Shown: in pieces, positions 47,324 to 56,463 of the stretch
How the letters are laid out: the number at the start of each line of letters is the position of its first letter
Numbering within the stretch: the stretch's first letter is position 1
From: Rhizobium terrae
Lineage (GTDB): Bacteria > Pseudomonadota > Alphaproteobacteria > Rhizobiales > Rhizobiaceae
Direction of reading: 5' to 3'
Assembly: GCF_003425685.1 (NCBI RefSeq)
Contig: NZ_QJKM01000019.1
Coordinates: 1-64,000 of the forward strand
DNA: 64,000 nucleotides
Position numbers and translations under genes: made by a program
Notes under the pieces: generated by a model
What the model saw: only the letters and a program-made list of their open reading frames with translations
What the model was told of the DNA's origin: nothing
Database searches by the model: none

Positions 47324-48229
47324 TCACATCGTTCCGGTTGTCCGCAGTTCCTTTATCAAGTCGACGAGCTGGCGAAGCTTCGCCGGCAGATTGCGCCTTC
47401 CGGGGTAGTAGAGACATAAGCCGGGATAAGGCGGGGTCCAGTCAGCAAGAACCTGCTCCAGCTTACCGGCAGCAAGATCATCTTCGACCTGCCACTCACT
47501 CAGGTAGGCTAGCCCCGCCCCCTCACGCGCGGCCCGGAGCATCAGATCGCTATCGTCGAGCACGAGCCTGCCGGGAACGTCGAGCGCGAAGCTCTCGCCT
47601 CGCCGCTCGAACTCCCAGCGATAGATGGTTCCGCTCGCCATTCGTGCACGAATGCACAAGTGGTTTTGGAGCTCTGCCGGGACCTCCGGCTTTCCATAGC
47701 GGCGGAAGTAATCGGTCGACCCGACAATGGCCGGTCGGATGCTGTCGCCGATCGGGACGACCACCATGTCGGGAGAAACGGCTTCTCGGATCCTGATCCC
47801 GGCGTCAAAACCCTTTGCGTTGACATCGACCAGCGCACCCTCCGTGACGATCTCCACCCCCATCTGCGGGTTCCGGCGCATGTACTCCAGGATCAGCGGC
47901 GTCAGGATCATACGAGTGGCGCCGATGGATGTATTGATCCGTAAAGTGCCTGTAGCTTCAGTCCGATGTTCATCGAGATGCTCGACGGCGTTGCGGATCG
48001 CCTCCAGCGCCGGGCCCACAGTTGCGACGAACTGCTCTCCCGCGGCTGACAGCACCACGCTACGGGTCGAGCGGTTGAACAGCCTGACGCCCATGCGGGA
48101 CTCCAGCGTAGCGATCTGCTGGCTGAGCGATGACGACGAGATGCCGAGCTCGCGAGCCGCCGCGCGAAACCCGCCTTGTGAGGCGACGGCGAGGACAGCC
48201 TCAAGTTCAGCAAGTGAGCCGCGCATCAT
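47324..48229 (-). CDS. LysR-family transcriptional regulator
   Basis: The 301-aa LysR protein starts MMRGSLAELEAVLAVASQGG, with helix-turn-helix text FRAAARELGISSSSLSQQIA and NRSTRSVVLSAAGEQFVATV, and ends in the YYPGRRNLPAKLRQLVDLIK tail seen in the LysR at 2531. It is divergent from the aldehyde dehydrogenase at 48326 with 96 nt between them, so that gene is its likely target. The GST-fusion run downstream may be another. Start 48229 is preferred over 48460, which adds a sequence unrelated to LysR. Confidence 0.9.
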   Translation of the reverse strand: MMRGSLAELEAVLAVASQGGFRAAARELGISSSSLSQQIATLESRMGVRLFNRSTRSVVLSAAGEQFVATVGPALEAIRNAVEHLDEHRTEATGTLRINTSIGATRMILTPLILEYMRRNPQMGVEIVTEGALVDVNAKGFDAGIRIREAVSPDMVVVPIGDSIRPAIVGSTDYFRRYGKPEVPAELQNHLCIRARMASGTIYRWEFERRGESFALDVPGRLVLDDSDLMLRAAREGAGLAYLSEWQVEDDLAAGKLEQVLADWTPPYPGLCLYYPGRRNLPAKLRQLVDLIKELRTTGTM

Positions 48230-48325
48230 TGTCCGTAATCTCCTATCAGTCTGAGCATGTTTAACCAGCTTATCAGGACAGTGTCGAAGCGCCAGATATG
48301 ACGGAACAGCCAAAAGGAGTTTGAG

Positions 48326-49744
48326 ATGCGCATCATCGACAAGGTTTATATCGATGGAAGCTTCGTCACACCGAAGGGATCGGAGACCGCCGATCTCTAC
48401 AATCCGTCGACAGAGGAGAAGATCGGCACAGTCAGGCTTGGCGGCATCGAAGATGCCCATGAGGCTATCGCCGCCGCGAAACGCGCCTTCCCGGCGTTCT
48501 CACGGACGACGAAGGCCGAGCGTGTCGAGATGCTTAAGCGTTTGAACGCAGCCGTCGCCGCGCGCGTCTCCGACCTGACGCAAGCGATGGCGCTCGAATA
48601 TGGCGCTCCTCAGACCTTTACCCGGTTCGCTATTCCCCACGCTGCTTCAAGCTTTCTGACCATGGCGAAGGTTCTGGAGGACTATGACTTCGAGAGACAG
48701 ATGGGCCGGGCCCGCGTCGTCATGCAGCCCTCCGGCGTTGCCGCCGCTATCACGCCGTGGAACAGCAATATCGGCTTCATCACCTCGAAGCTCGCAACCG
48801 CCATCGCCGCCGGCACGACCATCGTCATCAAGCCCAGCGAAATGAGCGCAACGCAGACACAGATCCTTACCGAGTGCCTTCATGAAGCGGGTTTACCGAA
48901 GGGCGTGTTCAACATCGTCAACGGGTTTGGCAGCATTGTCGGCGCAGAGCTCAGCCGGCATCCGGATATCGCCAAGGTGACCTTCACGGGTTCCACCGCG
49001 GTCGGCAGGGAGATCCTGCGCAGCGCGGCCGATACCTTCAAGCGCGTCACGCTTGAACTCGGCGGCAAGGGTCCGAACATCATTCTCGACGACGCCGATC
49101 TGGACGTTACAATACCCGCCGTCCTGCGGATGGGCTTTATCAACAGCGGCCAGGCCTGCATTGCCGGCACTCGTATTCTGGTACCGAGCCATCGGCTCGA
49201 CGAGGTTCTGGCCAGGTTGAAACAGGAGATCGAGACATTCAAGATCGGCGCCCCCGACGATCCGGACGCAATGATCGGACCGATGGTTAGTCAAAAGCAG
49301 TACGACCGGGTCCAGTCCTATATCGAGCTGGGGACACGACAGGGCGCCTGCCTCCTGACGGGTGGTCTCGGACGGCCTGCCGGATTGGAGCGAGGCTGGT
49401 TCACGAAGCCAACCATATTCACTCACGTCAACAACCAGATGCGTATCGCGCGCGAGGAGATATTCGGGCCGGTCCTGTCGGTAATCAGTTATCGAGACGA
49501 GGACGAAGCCGTGTCCATCGCCAACGACACGCCGTATGGACTTCAGGCCTACCTGCATGGCACCGATGTCGCGCGCATGCAGGCGCTTGCGGATCGCCTG
49601 GAGTCCGGCCGCGTCGTCGTCAACGGCGCCCCCCATGAACCTCTCGCTCCTTTTGGTGGGTTCAAGCAGTCGGGTATCGGTCGCGAGTATGGCGTGTTCG
49701 GCCTCGAGGCGTTCCTGGAGCCGAAAGCCGTCATCGCCTCATAA
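48326..49744 (+). CDS. Aldehyde dehydrogenase
   Basis: The 472-aa ALDH has the NAD-binding PWNSNIGFITSKLATAI, GSTAVGREI, the general base Glu244 in LELGGKGP, the nucleophile Cys278 in NSGQACIAGTR and the C-terminal EEIFGPVLSVISY plus FGGFKQSGIGREYG. It oxidises aldehydes to acids in the cytoplasm; substrate range is unknown. AAAAGGAG lies upstream of ATG 48326. It is divergent from the LysR gene and converges with the quinone reductase at 49765. Confidence 0.95.
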   Translation: MRIIDKVYIDGSFVTPKGSETADLYNPSTEEKIGTVRLGGIEDAHEAIAAAKRAFPAFSRTTKAERVEMLKRLNAAVAARVSDLTQAMALEYGAPQTFTRFAIPHAASSFLTMAKVLEDYDFERQMGRARVVMQPSGVAAAITPWNSNIGFITSKLATAIAAGTTIVIKPSEMSATQTQILTECLHEAGLPKGVFNIVNGFGSIVGAELSRHPDIAKVTFTGSTAVGREILRSAADTFKRVTLELGGKGPNIILDDADLDVTIPAVLRMGFINSGQACIAGTRILVPSHRLDEVLARLKQEIETFKIGAPDDPDAMIGPMVSQKQYDRVQSYIELGTRQGACLLTGGLGRPAGLERGWFTKPTIFTHVNNQMRIAREEIFGPVLSVISYRDEDEAVSIANDTPYGLQAYLHGTDVARMQALADRLESGRVVVNGAPHEPLAPFGGFKQSGIGREYGVFGLEAFLEPKAVIAS

Positions 49745-49764
49745 GCTAGCTTGATGGGATCGCA

Positions 49765-50760
49765 TCACGCGTTCTGGATTCGGAGGAGAATCTTACCGAC
49801 AGCTTTCCCGCTCTCCTGCAACTCGTGTGCCTCGGCCACTTCGTCAAGCGCATATGTCTTCGCGATCAGCGGAGCATATACCCCCGATGCGGCACAGGCC
49901 GAAACCTCATCGGCTGCCTGCCTCATCGCGGATTCCGGCATGGTGTAGACATAGACGAAACGGAACGAGAAGCCGCCCAGCAGCGCCGGGAAGAACGGAA
50001 TCGTCAGCTTCGCATCTGGCGATTCCGTCGAATAGGCCGACACGACACCGTCGCGGGCGAGAGAGGCGATTGCTACGTCGATGTTGGCGGAGATATCGAC
50101 GTCTACGATGCGATCGACGCCATTGCCGCCGGTGGCTGATCGGACGGCCGCAGCGACATTTTCCTCGCGCCTGTTGACGACAAGATCGGCGCCCGCCGCA
50201 CGCGCGACCTCCGCTTGCTGCTCACGGCTCACCGTCGCCGCCACCCATGCCCCCGCCCACTTCGCAAGAAGGATCGCTGCATTGCCGACGGCGCCTGCTC
50301 CTCCTTGGACGAGGACTCGCTTGCCGCGCAGGTCTCCGTCGGCGAAGAGGCAGCGATGCGCTGTCATCGCTGGAACGCCGAGCGCCGCTGCGATCTCGAA
50401 GGATGCGTTGTCGGCCAGCCTGACGGCCTGCACGGAGGGCACGACGACAAATTCCGCCGCAGTACCGAACGCACGACCCCATTGGCCCATGTAGATCCAG
50501 ACGCGCTCGCCGACGCGCGACAGATGCACGCCGGGACCGACGGCGTCGATGACGCCCGCGCCGTCCTGATGCGGCACGATCCGTGGAAACGGCATGGCCT
50601 TGCCGCCAAATCCGGTTCTCGTCTTGATGTCGGAGGGATTGATGCCTGACGCGACCACCCTCACCCGGACCTCTCCCGCTCCCGGCTGCGGATCGGGGAG
50701 CTCGCCGACGGCGAGCACCTCCTTTGCAGGGCCTTGTCGGTCGTAGAAAGCAGCTCGCAT
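49765..50760 (-). CDS. NADPH:quinone oxidoreductase (MDR family)
   Basis: The 331-aa protein has the GroES-like N-terminus (VRVVASGINPSDIKTRTGFG), HQDGAGVIDAVGPGV and the Rossmann motif VLVQGGAGAVGNAAILLAKW. It lacks zinc ligands. It is similar to the QOR at 28062 but not a close copy. It is divergent from the HxlR gene at 50867, and a 19-bp dyad (50816-50834) lies between them, mirroring the QOR/HxlR pair at 28.0-29.6 kb. ATG 50760 (MRAAFYDRQGP) is the family start. Confidence 0.9.
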   Translation of the reverse strand: MRAAFYDRQGPAKEVLAVGELPDPQPGAGEVRVRVVASGINPSDIKTRTGFGGKAMPFPRIVPHQDGAGVIDAVGPGVHLSRVGERVWIYMGQWGRAFGTAAEFVVVPSVQAVRLADNASFEIAAALGVPAMTAHRCLFADGDLRGKRVLVQGGAGAVGNAAILLAKWAGAWVAATVSREQQAEVARAAGADLVVNRREENVAAAVRSATGGNGVDRIVDVDISANIDVAIASLARDGVVSAYSTESPDAKLTIPFFPALLGGFSFRFVYVYTMPESAMRQAADEVSACAASGVYAPLIAKTYALDEVAEAHELQESGKAVGKILLRIQNA

Positions 50761-50815
50761 GACGCACCTCTGAATATACTGCTTCCAACTGACGCGACAC
50801 AGGCGAACTTGCAAG

Positions 50816-50834
50816 TAGGCAACAATTTTGCCTA
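50816..50834. promoter_or_regulatory. HxlR operator TAGGCAA-N5-TTGCCTA
   Basis: Perfect 7-bp arms (50816-50822 and 50828-50834) flank CAATT in the gap between the divergent quinone reductase and HxlR genes. A further 10-bp palindrome ACTTGCAAGT (50807-50816) overlaps the left arm by one base. This is probably the HxlR binding site. Confidence 0.65.
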
Positions 50835-50866
50835 TAGATATAGAAAATACACTATTGGAGCATGTA

Positions 50867-51190
50867 ATGACTTCTGGCCAGAAGTGCCCTGTCGAAACCA
50901 CCGTCGACGTTACGGGGGGAAAATGGAAGCCAATGATCATTTACCGGCTGCTGGACGGGCCTCGACGGTTCGGCGAGTTGCGCCGGCTTGTCGGTGACCC
51001 GAGCCAGCGTTCGCTGACGATGCAGCTCCGCGAACTCGAAGCCGACGGGATCGTCGCCCGCGAAGTCTTCGCAGAGGTTCCGCCGCGCGTTGAATACTCT
51101 CTGACGCCCTTCGGGCAGACTCTGGCACCCGTGCTGATAGCCATGCGCGACTGGGGCGTCGCGTTCCAGGAGCGGCGCTCGGCCACGTAA
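50867..51190 (+). CDS. HxlR-family transcriptional regulator
   Basis: The 107-aa protein has the HxlR core: TTVDVTGGKWKPMIIYRLLD, GPRRFGELRRLVGDPSQRSL and REVFAEVPPRVEYSLTPFG. Cys7 precedes the DNA-binding domain and is the likely sensor. ATG 50867 follows GGAG by 7 nt; the in-frame ATG at 50828 lies within the operator. The pairing with a divergent quinone reductase suggests that quinones or other electrophiles induce the pair. Confidence 0.9.
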   Translation: MTSGQKCPVETTVDVTGGKWKPMIIYRLLDGPRRFGELRRLVGDPSQRSLTMQLRELEADGIVAREVFAEVPPRVEYSLTPFGQTLAPVLIAMRDWGVAFQERRSAT

Positions 51191-51207
51191 TACTAGCCTT
51201 CGTTGCT

Positions 51208-52092
51208 CTAGCCAGCCACCGCGTTTGCGGAGAACCTCTCGACGAAGAAGTCGATCAGAACCCGGACCTTCCGCGACACGTGTGACCCAGGCGGGCGCAC
51301 GATGTAGACCCCAATTTCTGGCAGGCTGTAGTCCGTCATGATCGGCACAAGGGTTCCGGCTTCCAGGTAATTCTGAGCGATCACCACGGGTAGCGCTGCC
51401 ACGCCCAGCCCCGCCGCCGTCCCTTCGGCGATGCCCGCAGCGCTGTCGGCCTTGAACCGTCCCTGAGCGCTGACGACCACGGTCCGGGTGCCGTCGGAAA
51501 CCCTCCAGCTTTCGGTCCCCTGCAAGATGGCCTGATGGTCGAGAAGATCTGACGGCTTCTGTGGAACGCCGTGGACACGCAGATACTCCGGGTTTGCAAA
51601 AAGGCCTGCCGCAAAGGTGCCAATCTTGCGCGCGGTCAGGTTCGAATCCTGCAGGTAGCCGACGCGGATGCCGCAGTCGAAGCCTTCCGCCACCAGATCG
51701 ACGTAGCGGTCGCTGTAATGCGCGTGGAGCTGCAGGAGCGGATGCAGGCGGGCGAGCTCGGCCAGTGCCGGGGCGAAGTGCCCAGGACCGAAGGACGAGG
51801 GGACCGCCACGCGAAGGCGTCCTCGCAGCTCTCCGGTTGGAAGCATCTCCTCGCGCGCCACGTCCATTTCAAGACACATGCGGGCGGCATGCTCGCGAAA
51901 GGTGGCGCCAGCTTCGGTGAGGGATGCGCCTCTGGTCGTCCGTGCCAGAAGCTGAACGCCAAGCTCGCTTTCAAGCCGGACAAGCCGCCGACTGACGATC
52001 GACTTCGGCAGGCCGAGACGCCGGGCGGCCACCGTAATGCCACCGCCGTCCGCGACCTCCACGAAGGTCTGCATGTCCTCGAAGCTGATCAT
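51208..52092 (-). CDS. LysR-family transcriptional regulator
   Basis: The 294-aa LysR protein starts MISFEDMQTFVEVADGGGIT, with helix-turn-helix text AARRLGLPKSIVSRRLVRLE and a CrgA-type effector domain (LPVVIAQNYLEAGTLVPIMT, RPPGSHVSRKVRVLIDFFVE). It is divergent from the isochorismatase/pirin genes at 52230 with 137 nt between, so these are the likely targets. Start 52092 is the LysR family start; 52128 is in frame upstream. Confidence 0.9.
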   Translation of the reverse strand: MISFEDMQTFVEVADGGGITVAARRLGLPKSIVSRRLVRLESELGVQLLARTTRGASLTEAGATFREHAARMCLEMDVAREEMLPTGELRGRLRVAVPSSFGPGHFAPALAELARLHPLLQLHAHYSDRYVDLVAEGFDCGIRVGYLQDSNLTARKIGTFAAGLFANPEYLRVHGVPQKPSDLLDHQAILQGTESWRVSDGTRTVVVSAQGRFKADSAAGIAEGTAAGLGVAALPVVIAQNYLEAGTLVPIMTDYSLPEIGVYIVRPPGSHVSRKVRVLIDFFVERFSANAVAG

Positions 52093-52229
52093 CCCAGTGT
52101 TCCATTTTTCGTTCGACAGAGTGGCCAATCATAGAGCTACCGTACCGCTGATCGCAACGCTAAATTCCAGTCATCGAGCGGATCGAAACGAGCTTCACCA
52201 ACCCCGCCGACAGAAAAAGGAACACATCA

Positions 52230-52805
52230 ATGCATAAGGACGTATTTAACCCCGAGAATTCCGCAATGCTTCTGATCGATCACCAGATCGGCACCATGGC
52301 CTGGACGCACTCGCATGACATCAACCTGGTCAAGCAGAACGCGCTGAAGCTTGCCCACATTGCCAAGGCCGCCAACATCCCGACGATCCTGACCTCCAGC
52401 ATGGAAAACCAGATCCAGGGTCCGTTGCTGCCGGAACTCAAAGCCATCCTGCCCGAAGCGTTCGAAGCTCGGATCAAGCGCCCCGGCATCGTCAACGCCA
52501 TGCACCACGACGGCTTCAATCAGGCGGTCAAAGCGACCGGTCGCAAGAAGCTGTTCGTCGCCGGCGTGACGACCGAGATCTGTGTCACTTTTCCGGTCCT
52601 GCAGATGCTGGACGAAGGCTACGAGGTCCAGGTCTCGGCCGACGCATCCGCGTCCTACACCAAATACGGTGACGATATCGCCCTGCGCCGCATGGAGAAG
52701 GCCGGCGCGATCATCACCACCGTCGACCAGATCATTTCCGAGCTCGCCGTCGACTGGACGAGCCCGCTCGGTCAGAAGCTGGTCGGCATCCTGAACTACC
52801 ATTGA
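52230..52805 (+). CDS. Isochorismatase-family cysteine hydrolase
   Basis: The 191-aa protein has the family triad Asp17 (LLIDHQIG), Lys83 (RIKRPG) and Cys118 (GVTTEICVTFPV), plus the SADASASYTKYGDD segment. Family members hydrolyse amides such as nicotinamide, ureidoglycolate or N-carbamoyl compounds; isochorismate itself is less likely without siderophore genes. AAAAGGAA lies upstream. It is the first gene of a two-gene unit with the pirin gene 62 nt downstream, divergent from LysR. Confidence 0.92.
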   Translation: MHKDVFNPENSAMLLIDHQIGTMAWTHSHDINLVKQNALKLAHIAKAANIPTILTSSMENQIQGPLLPELKAILPEAFEARIKRPGIVNAMHHDGFNQAVKATGRKKLFVAGVTTEICVTFPVLQMLDEGYEVQVSADASASYTKYGDDIALRRMEKAGAIITTVDQIISELAVDWTSPLGQKLVGILNYH

Positions 52806-52867
52806 ACGCACATAGCCGTCTTCGGCGCGGGCGGGAGAGCCCGCGCCCGGATGAAAGGAACAATATA

Positions 52868-53614
52868 ATGACCATCACCAAGATTCCCGCGGGCCAGATG
52901 CGCGGCGACTTCGCCCATGGCTTCGGCGTCGAGATCCTCTATCCCGGCCTGACGCTGACGTCGGACGACACCGGTATTGGCCCGATCGGCAGGATCGACC
53001 GTGCCCAGGTTCAGCCGGGTCATCTCATCGGCATGCACCCGCACAAGGACGACGAAATCCTGACCTATATTCGTGGTGGCGAGATGCTCCATCGCGACAC
53101 GGTCGGAAACGAGACGAAGCTCGACAAGACGCATTTCATGTTGATGAACGCCGGGCATACGTTTCAGCATGAAGAGCTGATGCTTGGTGACGACCCCGTG
53201 AAAGCACTGCAGATATTTCTGCGACCGAACGCCCCCGATCTGGAGCCGATGGTTCAGTTCCATGAGTTCACGGAGGAAGACAGCGTCGATCGCTGGCGGC
53301 TTATTGCCGGACTGAGCGGTGCACCGTTGAAGGTCAGATCTGACGTCCGCGTCTTTGACGCCCGTATTGCTGGAGGGGTCCATCTGCGGCTGCCGGCCAA
53401 GGAAGCTCGAAGAAACACCTTGCTTTACGTCTACAGTGGAAAGGTCTCCATCGCGGGCGAGTTGGTCTCTGAGGGAGAAAGCGCATTTACGTCCAATGGC
53501 GATTTCGAAATCAGCGCGCTGTCGGCATCCGACGTCGTGCTGTTCTCGTTCGATCTTATGGCGGACGTCTATCGCGGCGGCATGTTCAGCGGGAACCAAA
53601 GGCGGCCTGCCTAA
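52868..53614 (+). CDS. Pirin-family bicupin
   Basis: The 248-aa protein is pirin-like. The N-terminal cupin carries metal residues (IGMHPHKDDEILTYIRGGEM, then LHRD; HTFQHEELM), and the C-terminal cupin (HLRLPAKEARRNTLLYVYSG, then KVSIAG) lacks a metal site. Bacterial pirins can act as quercetinase-like dioxygenases or redox sensors. ATG 52868 (MTITKIPAG), 8 nt after GAAAGGAA, is chosen. It is probably co-transcribed with the isochorismatase-type gene, since both are controlled from the 52.1-52.2 kb divergent gap. Confidence 0.9.
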   Translation: MTITKIPAGQMRGDFAHGFGVEILYPGLTLTSDDTGIGPIGRIDRAQVQPGHLIGMHPHKDDEILTYIRGGEMLHRDTVGNETKLDKTHFMLMNAGHTFQHEELMLGDDPVKALQIFLRPNAPDLEPMVQFHEFTEEDSVDRWRLIAGLSGAPLKVRSDVRVFDARIAGGVHLRLPAKEARRNTLLYVYSGKVSIAGELVSEGESAFTSNGDFEISALSASDVVLFSFDLMADVYRGGMFSGNQRRPA

Positions 53615-54037
53615 GACTAAGAGCGCCTCAGTCACTGCTCACTGGCAGTCTTTGGCGTCGAACCTTCAACGAAGTTCGTGTGTGGGGTTTATGGAAGGCC
53701 TCGCATCAGCGGCTCGCGCCGCTCGGCATCCGTATCGAGAATGTCGCGCTACACACGCCTTGAGCGGAATCGAACCATCTGCCCACGCGTTGGTTCGTCA
53801 AGCGATAGAAAGTCCAATGGCTTCATGCAAGCGGAGCGTAGGCTGGAGCGTGACCGTTAATTATGGAACCGCTAATTCCAGCCGACCAAGGAACATTATG
53901 GTGAGCACACACACCTGTCGCAGCCGCGCCATTAGCGATACAAACCGCGGCTGGTCGTCCACCAGCTGCGTCGTCTTGTTATGTCTTCTACACCAGCTGT
54001 CCAGTCCAATTTGAGCACTCCAGGACTTCGGCGGGCC
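53615..54037. other. Gap after the pirin gene, no gene seen
   Basis: About 420 nt of low-coding-quality sequence between convergent genes. A minor plus-strand stretch near 53680-53760 reads like protein (VWGLWKASHQRLAPLGIRIE) but has no start, length or recognisable family. It may be decayed sequence. Confidence 0.45.
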
Positions 54038-54454
54038 TCAACTACCGCTCTGTTGCAACGGGTGTGAAGGTGTAGCTGCCACAACTTTGATTTCCACAAG
54101 AAGACCGGGATGGGCAAGTTCAGAGACGCCAATGCAAGTCCACGCGCATGTTCCGCGGGGGAAAATCCGGTCCTTTACCTTGCGAAAGGTATGCATATGC
54201 TGCTGCAATCCGACATGATACGTAGTCATTTCGACAACATCTTCGAAGCTGCAACCTGCCGCCGACAAAACGGTAGCTAAGTTGTCGCAACACGCCTCGA
54301 ATTGCTTCTCTGGGTCGTTGATGACATTCATGTTGGCATCACGTCCAACCTGCCCCGCGCAGAAAACCAGGTTTTCGACGCGTACTGCAGGGACATAGCC
54401 TGCCCGCTCCACAATGGGCTTCATTGCCAGCGGCACGATAATTTTGCGATTCAC
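54038..54454 (-). CDS. RidA-family (YjgF/YER057c) protein
   Basis: The 138-aa protein has the RidA signatures: VENLVFCAGQVGRDANMNVI, FEACCDNLATVLSAAGCSFE, DVVEMTTYHVG and CAWTCIGVSELAHPGLLVEI. The last holds GVSELAHPG in place of the usual R-x-ACV-E motif, so the Arg that binds the substrate imine carboxylate appears absent. It may then act on another imine or ligand. GTG 54454 has AAGGA upstream; ATG 54490 is an alternative start. Confidence 0.85.
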   Translation of the reverse strand: MNRKIIVPLAMKPIVERAGYVPAVRVENLVFCAGQVGRDANMNVINDPEKQFEACCDNLATVLSAAGCSFEDVVEMTTYHVGLQQHMHTFRKVKDRIFPRGTCAWTCIGVSELAHPGLLVEIKVVAATPSHPLQQSGS

Positions 54455-54566
54455 AAATGATCCTTTCTTCGTCCGAATAGGCCGAGCCAAGTTAGCTAAG
54501 TGAATGCATTGACGCGAGGCGGTCGTTGTGTTGAAGCCGCGTTAGCCCCGGATTAGGTTGAGACGA

Positions 54567-55214
54567 TCAGGCAGGGCTCTTTGCCAATAACAAGCGACCG
54601 CCTAGCAAAATCAAAGCCGCTCCGGAGATCGTTTTGATCCTTCTGGCGATGTGCGGGCGATTGAGAAAACCAGTCACGCTGCCGACAAGGAGGACAACTA
54701 CGCCGTAAAAACCTACAGCGATCAGAGCATGTGTGAGTGCAAGCGCGGCGCCATTTGCAAGCACATCCTGTTGGTGGCCCTCCAAGAATTGGGGGAAGAC
54801 TGCAACGTAAAAGATCGCCGGTTTGGGATTGAGGAAGTTGCTGAGATATCCGCGAACGAAGGCTTTCGGAGCTGTCAGGCTCATTGGAACCCGGCTTGGA
54901 TTTATGACAGATGCATCCAGACCGCGCAGCGACAAGAGAGATTTAATCCCCAGCCAGATGAGATAGGCTGCGCCCAACAGTTTCATCACTGTGAACAAGA
55001 TTGCCGAAGCTGCGATCACCGCCCCCACTCCAACAAGTGCCAACGTGGCATGAGAAACGATGGCTGCGGCGAACCCCAATACCATCCCGAAGCCGGTCAG
55101 CTTCGTGTTGCTCGGCGAATTGGTTAGGAGCAAAGCAAGGTTGGGTCCCGGTGTCACCACGATCATGGTAACGATAGAGATAAATATGAAGTACTGATGC
55201 AGAGGGATGGACAT
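54567..55214 (-). CDS. LysE/RhtB-family amino-acid exporter
   Basis: The 215-aa protein has five or six membrane segments and the LysE motif VVTPGPNLALLLTNSPSNTK (G-P-N near residue 25). It also has GFAAAIVSHATLALVGVGAV, YLIWLGIKSLLSLRG and VRGYLSNFLNPKPAIFYVAV. It exports amino acids or derivatives across the inner membrane. ATG 55214 (MSIPLHQYFIF) is the family start; 55241 is in frame upstream. It is 112 nt after the RidA gene's start region on the same strand, so an imine-linked operon is possible. Confidence 0.9.
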   Translation of the reverse strand: MSIPLHQYFIFISIVTMIVVTPGPNLALLLTNSPSNTKLTGFGMVLGFAAAIVSHATLALVGVGAVIAASAILFTVMKLLGAAYLIWLGIKSLLSLRGLDASVINPSRVPMSLTAPKAFVRGYLSNFLNPKPAIFYVAVFPQFLEGHQQDVLANGAALALTHALIAVGFYGVVVLLVGSVTGFLNRPHIARRIKTISGAALILLGGRLLLAKSPA

Positions 55215-55600
55215 GGTAACGACCTTGCGGTTTGGGCACAATTAGAGCGTACTGCATCCGGCCGTTTTCCGGCCTGGATCATACGAAGGAGTTCGAGTCG
55301 AGACAGAGTTATCGGGCACAGTGCTCCCGGGCAACAGAGATGTAGAGCACCGTTTCAACGAGGCTGAAAAGTTGAGACATTCTACAATCATCGGAGTGCG
55401 CTCCTGCTGTACCTTCCATGGCGATCTGCATTGAAGGCCCGCGACGACACCAGGCTTTAAAGCGCGATGTTGGATCGCGGGACCCCTCTGATGACAACGT
55501 TTGTCCTTGGTGCAGCGATCACGTCACTGCCAAGGCACGAGTCCAAACTCGCAAAACGTTGTAGCTAGTGAATTTGCAGAGTTACCGCGGTCCTTTTCTG
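55215..55600. other. Gap between LysE and hydrolase genes
   Basis: About 386 nt without a credible gene. A small dyad CGCGAT-GTTGG-ATCGCG lies near 55459-55480. Promoter elements for the leftward LysE gene presumably lie at the left end but are not distinct. Confidence 0.4.
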
Positions 55601-56359
55601 TCAGTCGACAGCTTCCGCGGCCTCCTCGATAACCTTCGCAACTGCAGCCGCCTGCGAGATATAAATAGCGTGACTACCGTCGGTCTCCGTCACAGTTGAA
55701 CCGGCGCGCTTGTACATCCAGCGCTCAAGGTCCGGATTGATCGTCATGTCGTCCTTCGCAACAATCCCGTAGCTAGGCTTGTCGTGCCAGGCGGCAATAG
55801 ACACCGGCGCACTGGTGGCCGCGACGGCGACAGGCATCTGAGACCGGGCCATAAACTCGCCCTGTTCCTTGGGCAGATCCGCCCCGAAATCAGCCGCGAA
55901 CTTCGCCGGGTCGATAAGCAGGAAGCCATCCTTCGTCGGCTTGATATCGTTGGTGGGTGACGGCATCGATTGGAGCAGTTGTGCGGTGCTTTCGCCCTTT
56001 TCGGGCTGCAGTGCCGCAACATAGACAAGTGCCTTGACCTTGGGATCATCACCTGCTGCCGTGATGATCGTGCCCCCATAGCTGTGACCGACGAGAACGA
56101 CGTCCCCGTCCTGCTGATCAAGCACGCTCTTCGTGGCTGCAACGTCCTGATCCAGGCTTGTCAGCGGCTGCTGGACGATGCTGACATGATAGCCGTCGCG
56201 GGTCAGGATTTCATAAACGCCGCGCCAGCCCGAACCATCCACGAGCGCGCCATGGACAAGCACGATGTTGCGCGCGTCCGCTAAGGCTGGGGCTGTTAGG
56301 ACAGCAGAAGACAAAAGCGCGGCAATGAGGCCAACGGCCGCTTTACTGAAGTTCGACAT
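55601..56359 (-). CDS. Secreted alpha/beta hydrolase
   Basis: The 252-aa protein has a signal peptide (AAVGLIAALLSSAVLTAPAL, cleavage after ALA near 28). An esterase fold follows with IVLVHGALVDGSGWRGV, nucleophile GHSYGGTIITAAG, a late Asp near DDMTINPDLE and SHAIYISQ with the catalytic His. It resembles salicylate-esterase/EstC-like periplasmic hydrolases. ATG 56359 is chosen; 56437 lacks a signal continuation. It is 104 nt downstream of the L,D-transpeptidase gene on the same strand. Confidence 0.9.
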   Translation of the reverse strand: MSNFSKAAVGLIAALLSSAVLTAPALADARNIVLVHGALVDGSGWRGVYEILTRDGYHVSIVQQPLTSLDQDVAATKSVLDQQDGDVVLVGHSYGGTIITAAGDDPKVKALVYVAALQPEKGESTAQLLQSMPSPTNDIKPTKDGFLLIDPAKFAADFGADLPKEQGEFMARSQMPVAVAATSAPVSIAAWHDKPSYGIVAKDDMTINPDLERWMYKRAGSTVTETDGSHAIYISQAAAVAKVIEEAAEAVD

Positions 56360-56463
56360 GGTCGGTAGTTCCTTGAGTTTTGTGCGTGGATTGCGGAGGC
56401 TTTGAAAGCGCTGAAGGACATGTCTCTCCTGGTCCAAGGAGGGACGGATATGATCGCCTGCGC

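Noticed and set aside
53680..53760. Short protein-like stretch after the pirin gene
   Set aside because: About 30 codons with no start, ribosome-binding site or recognised family; treated as non-coding.
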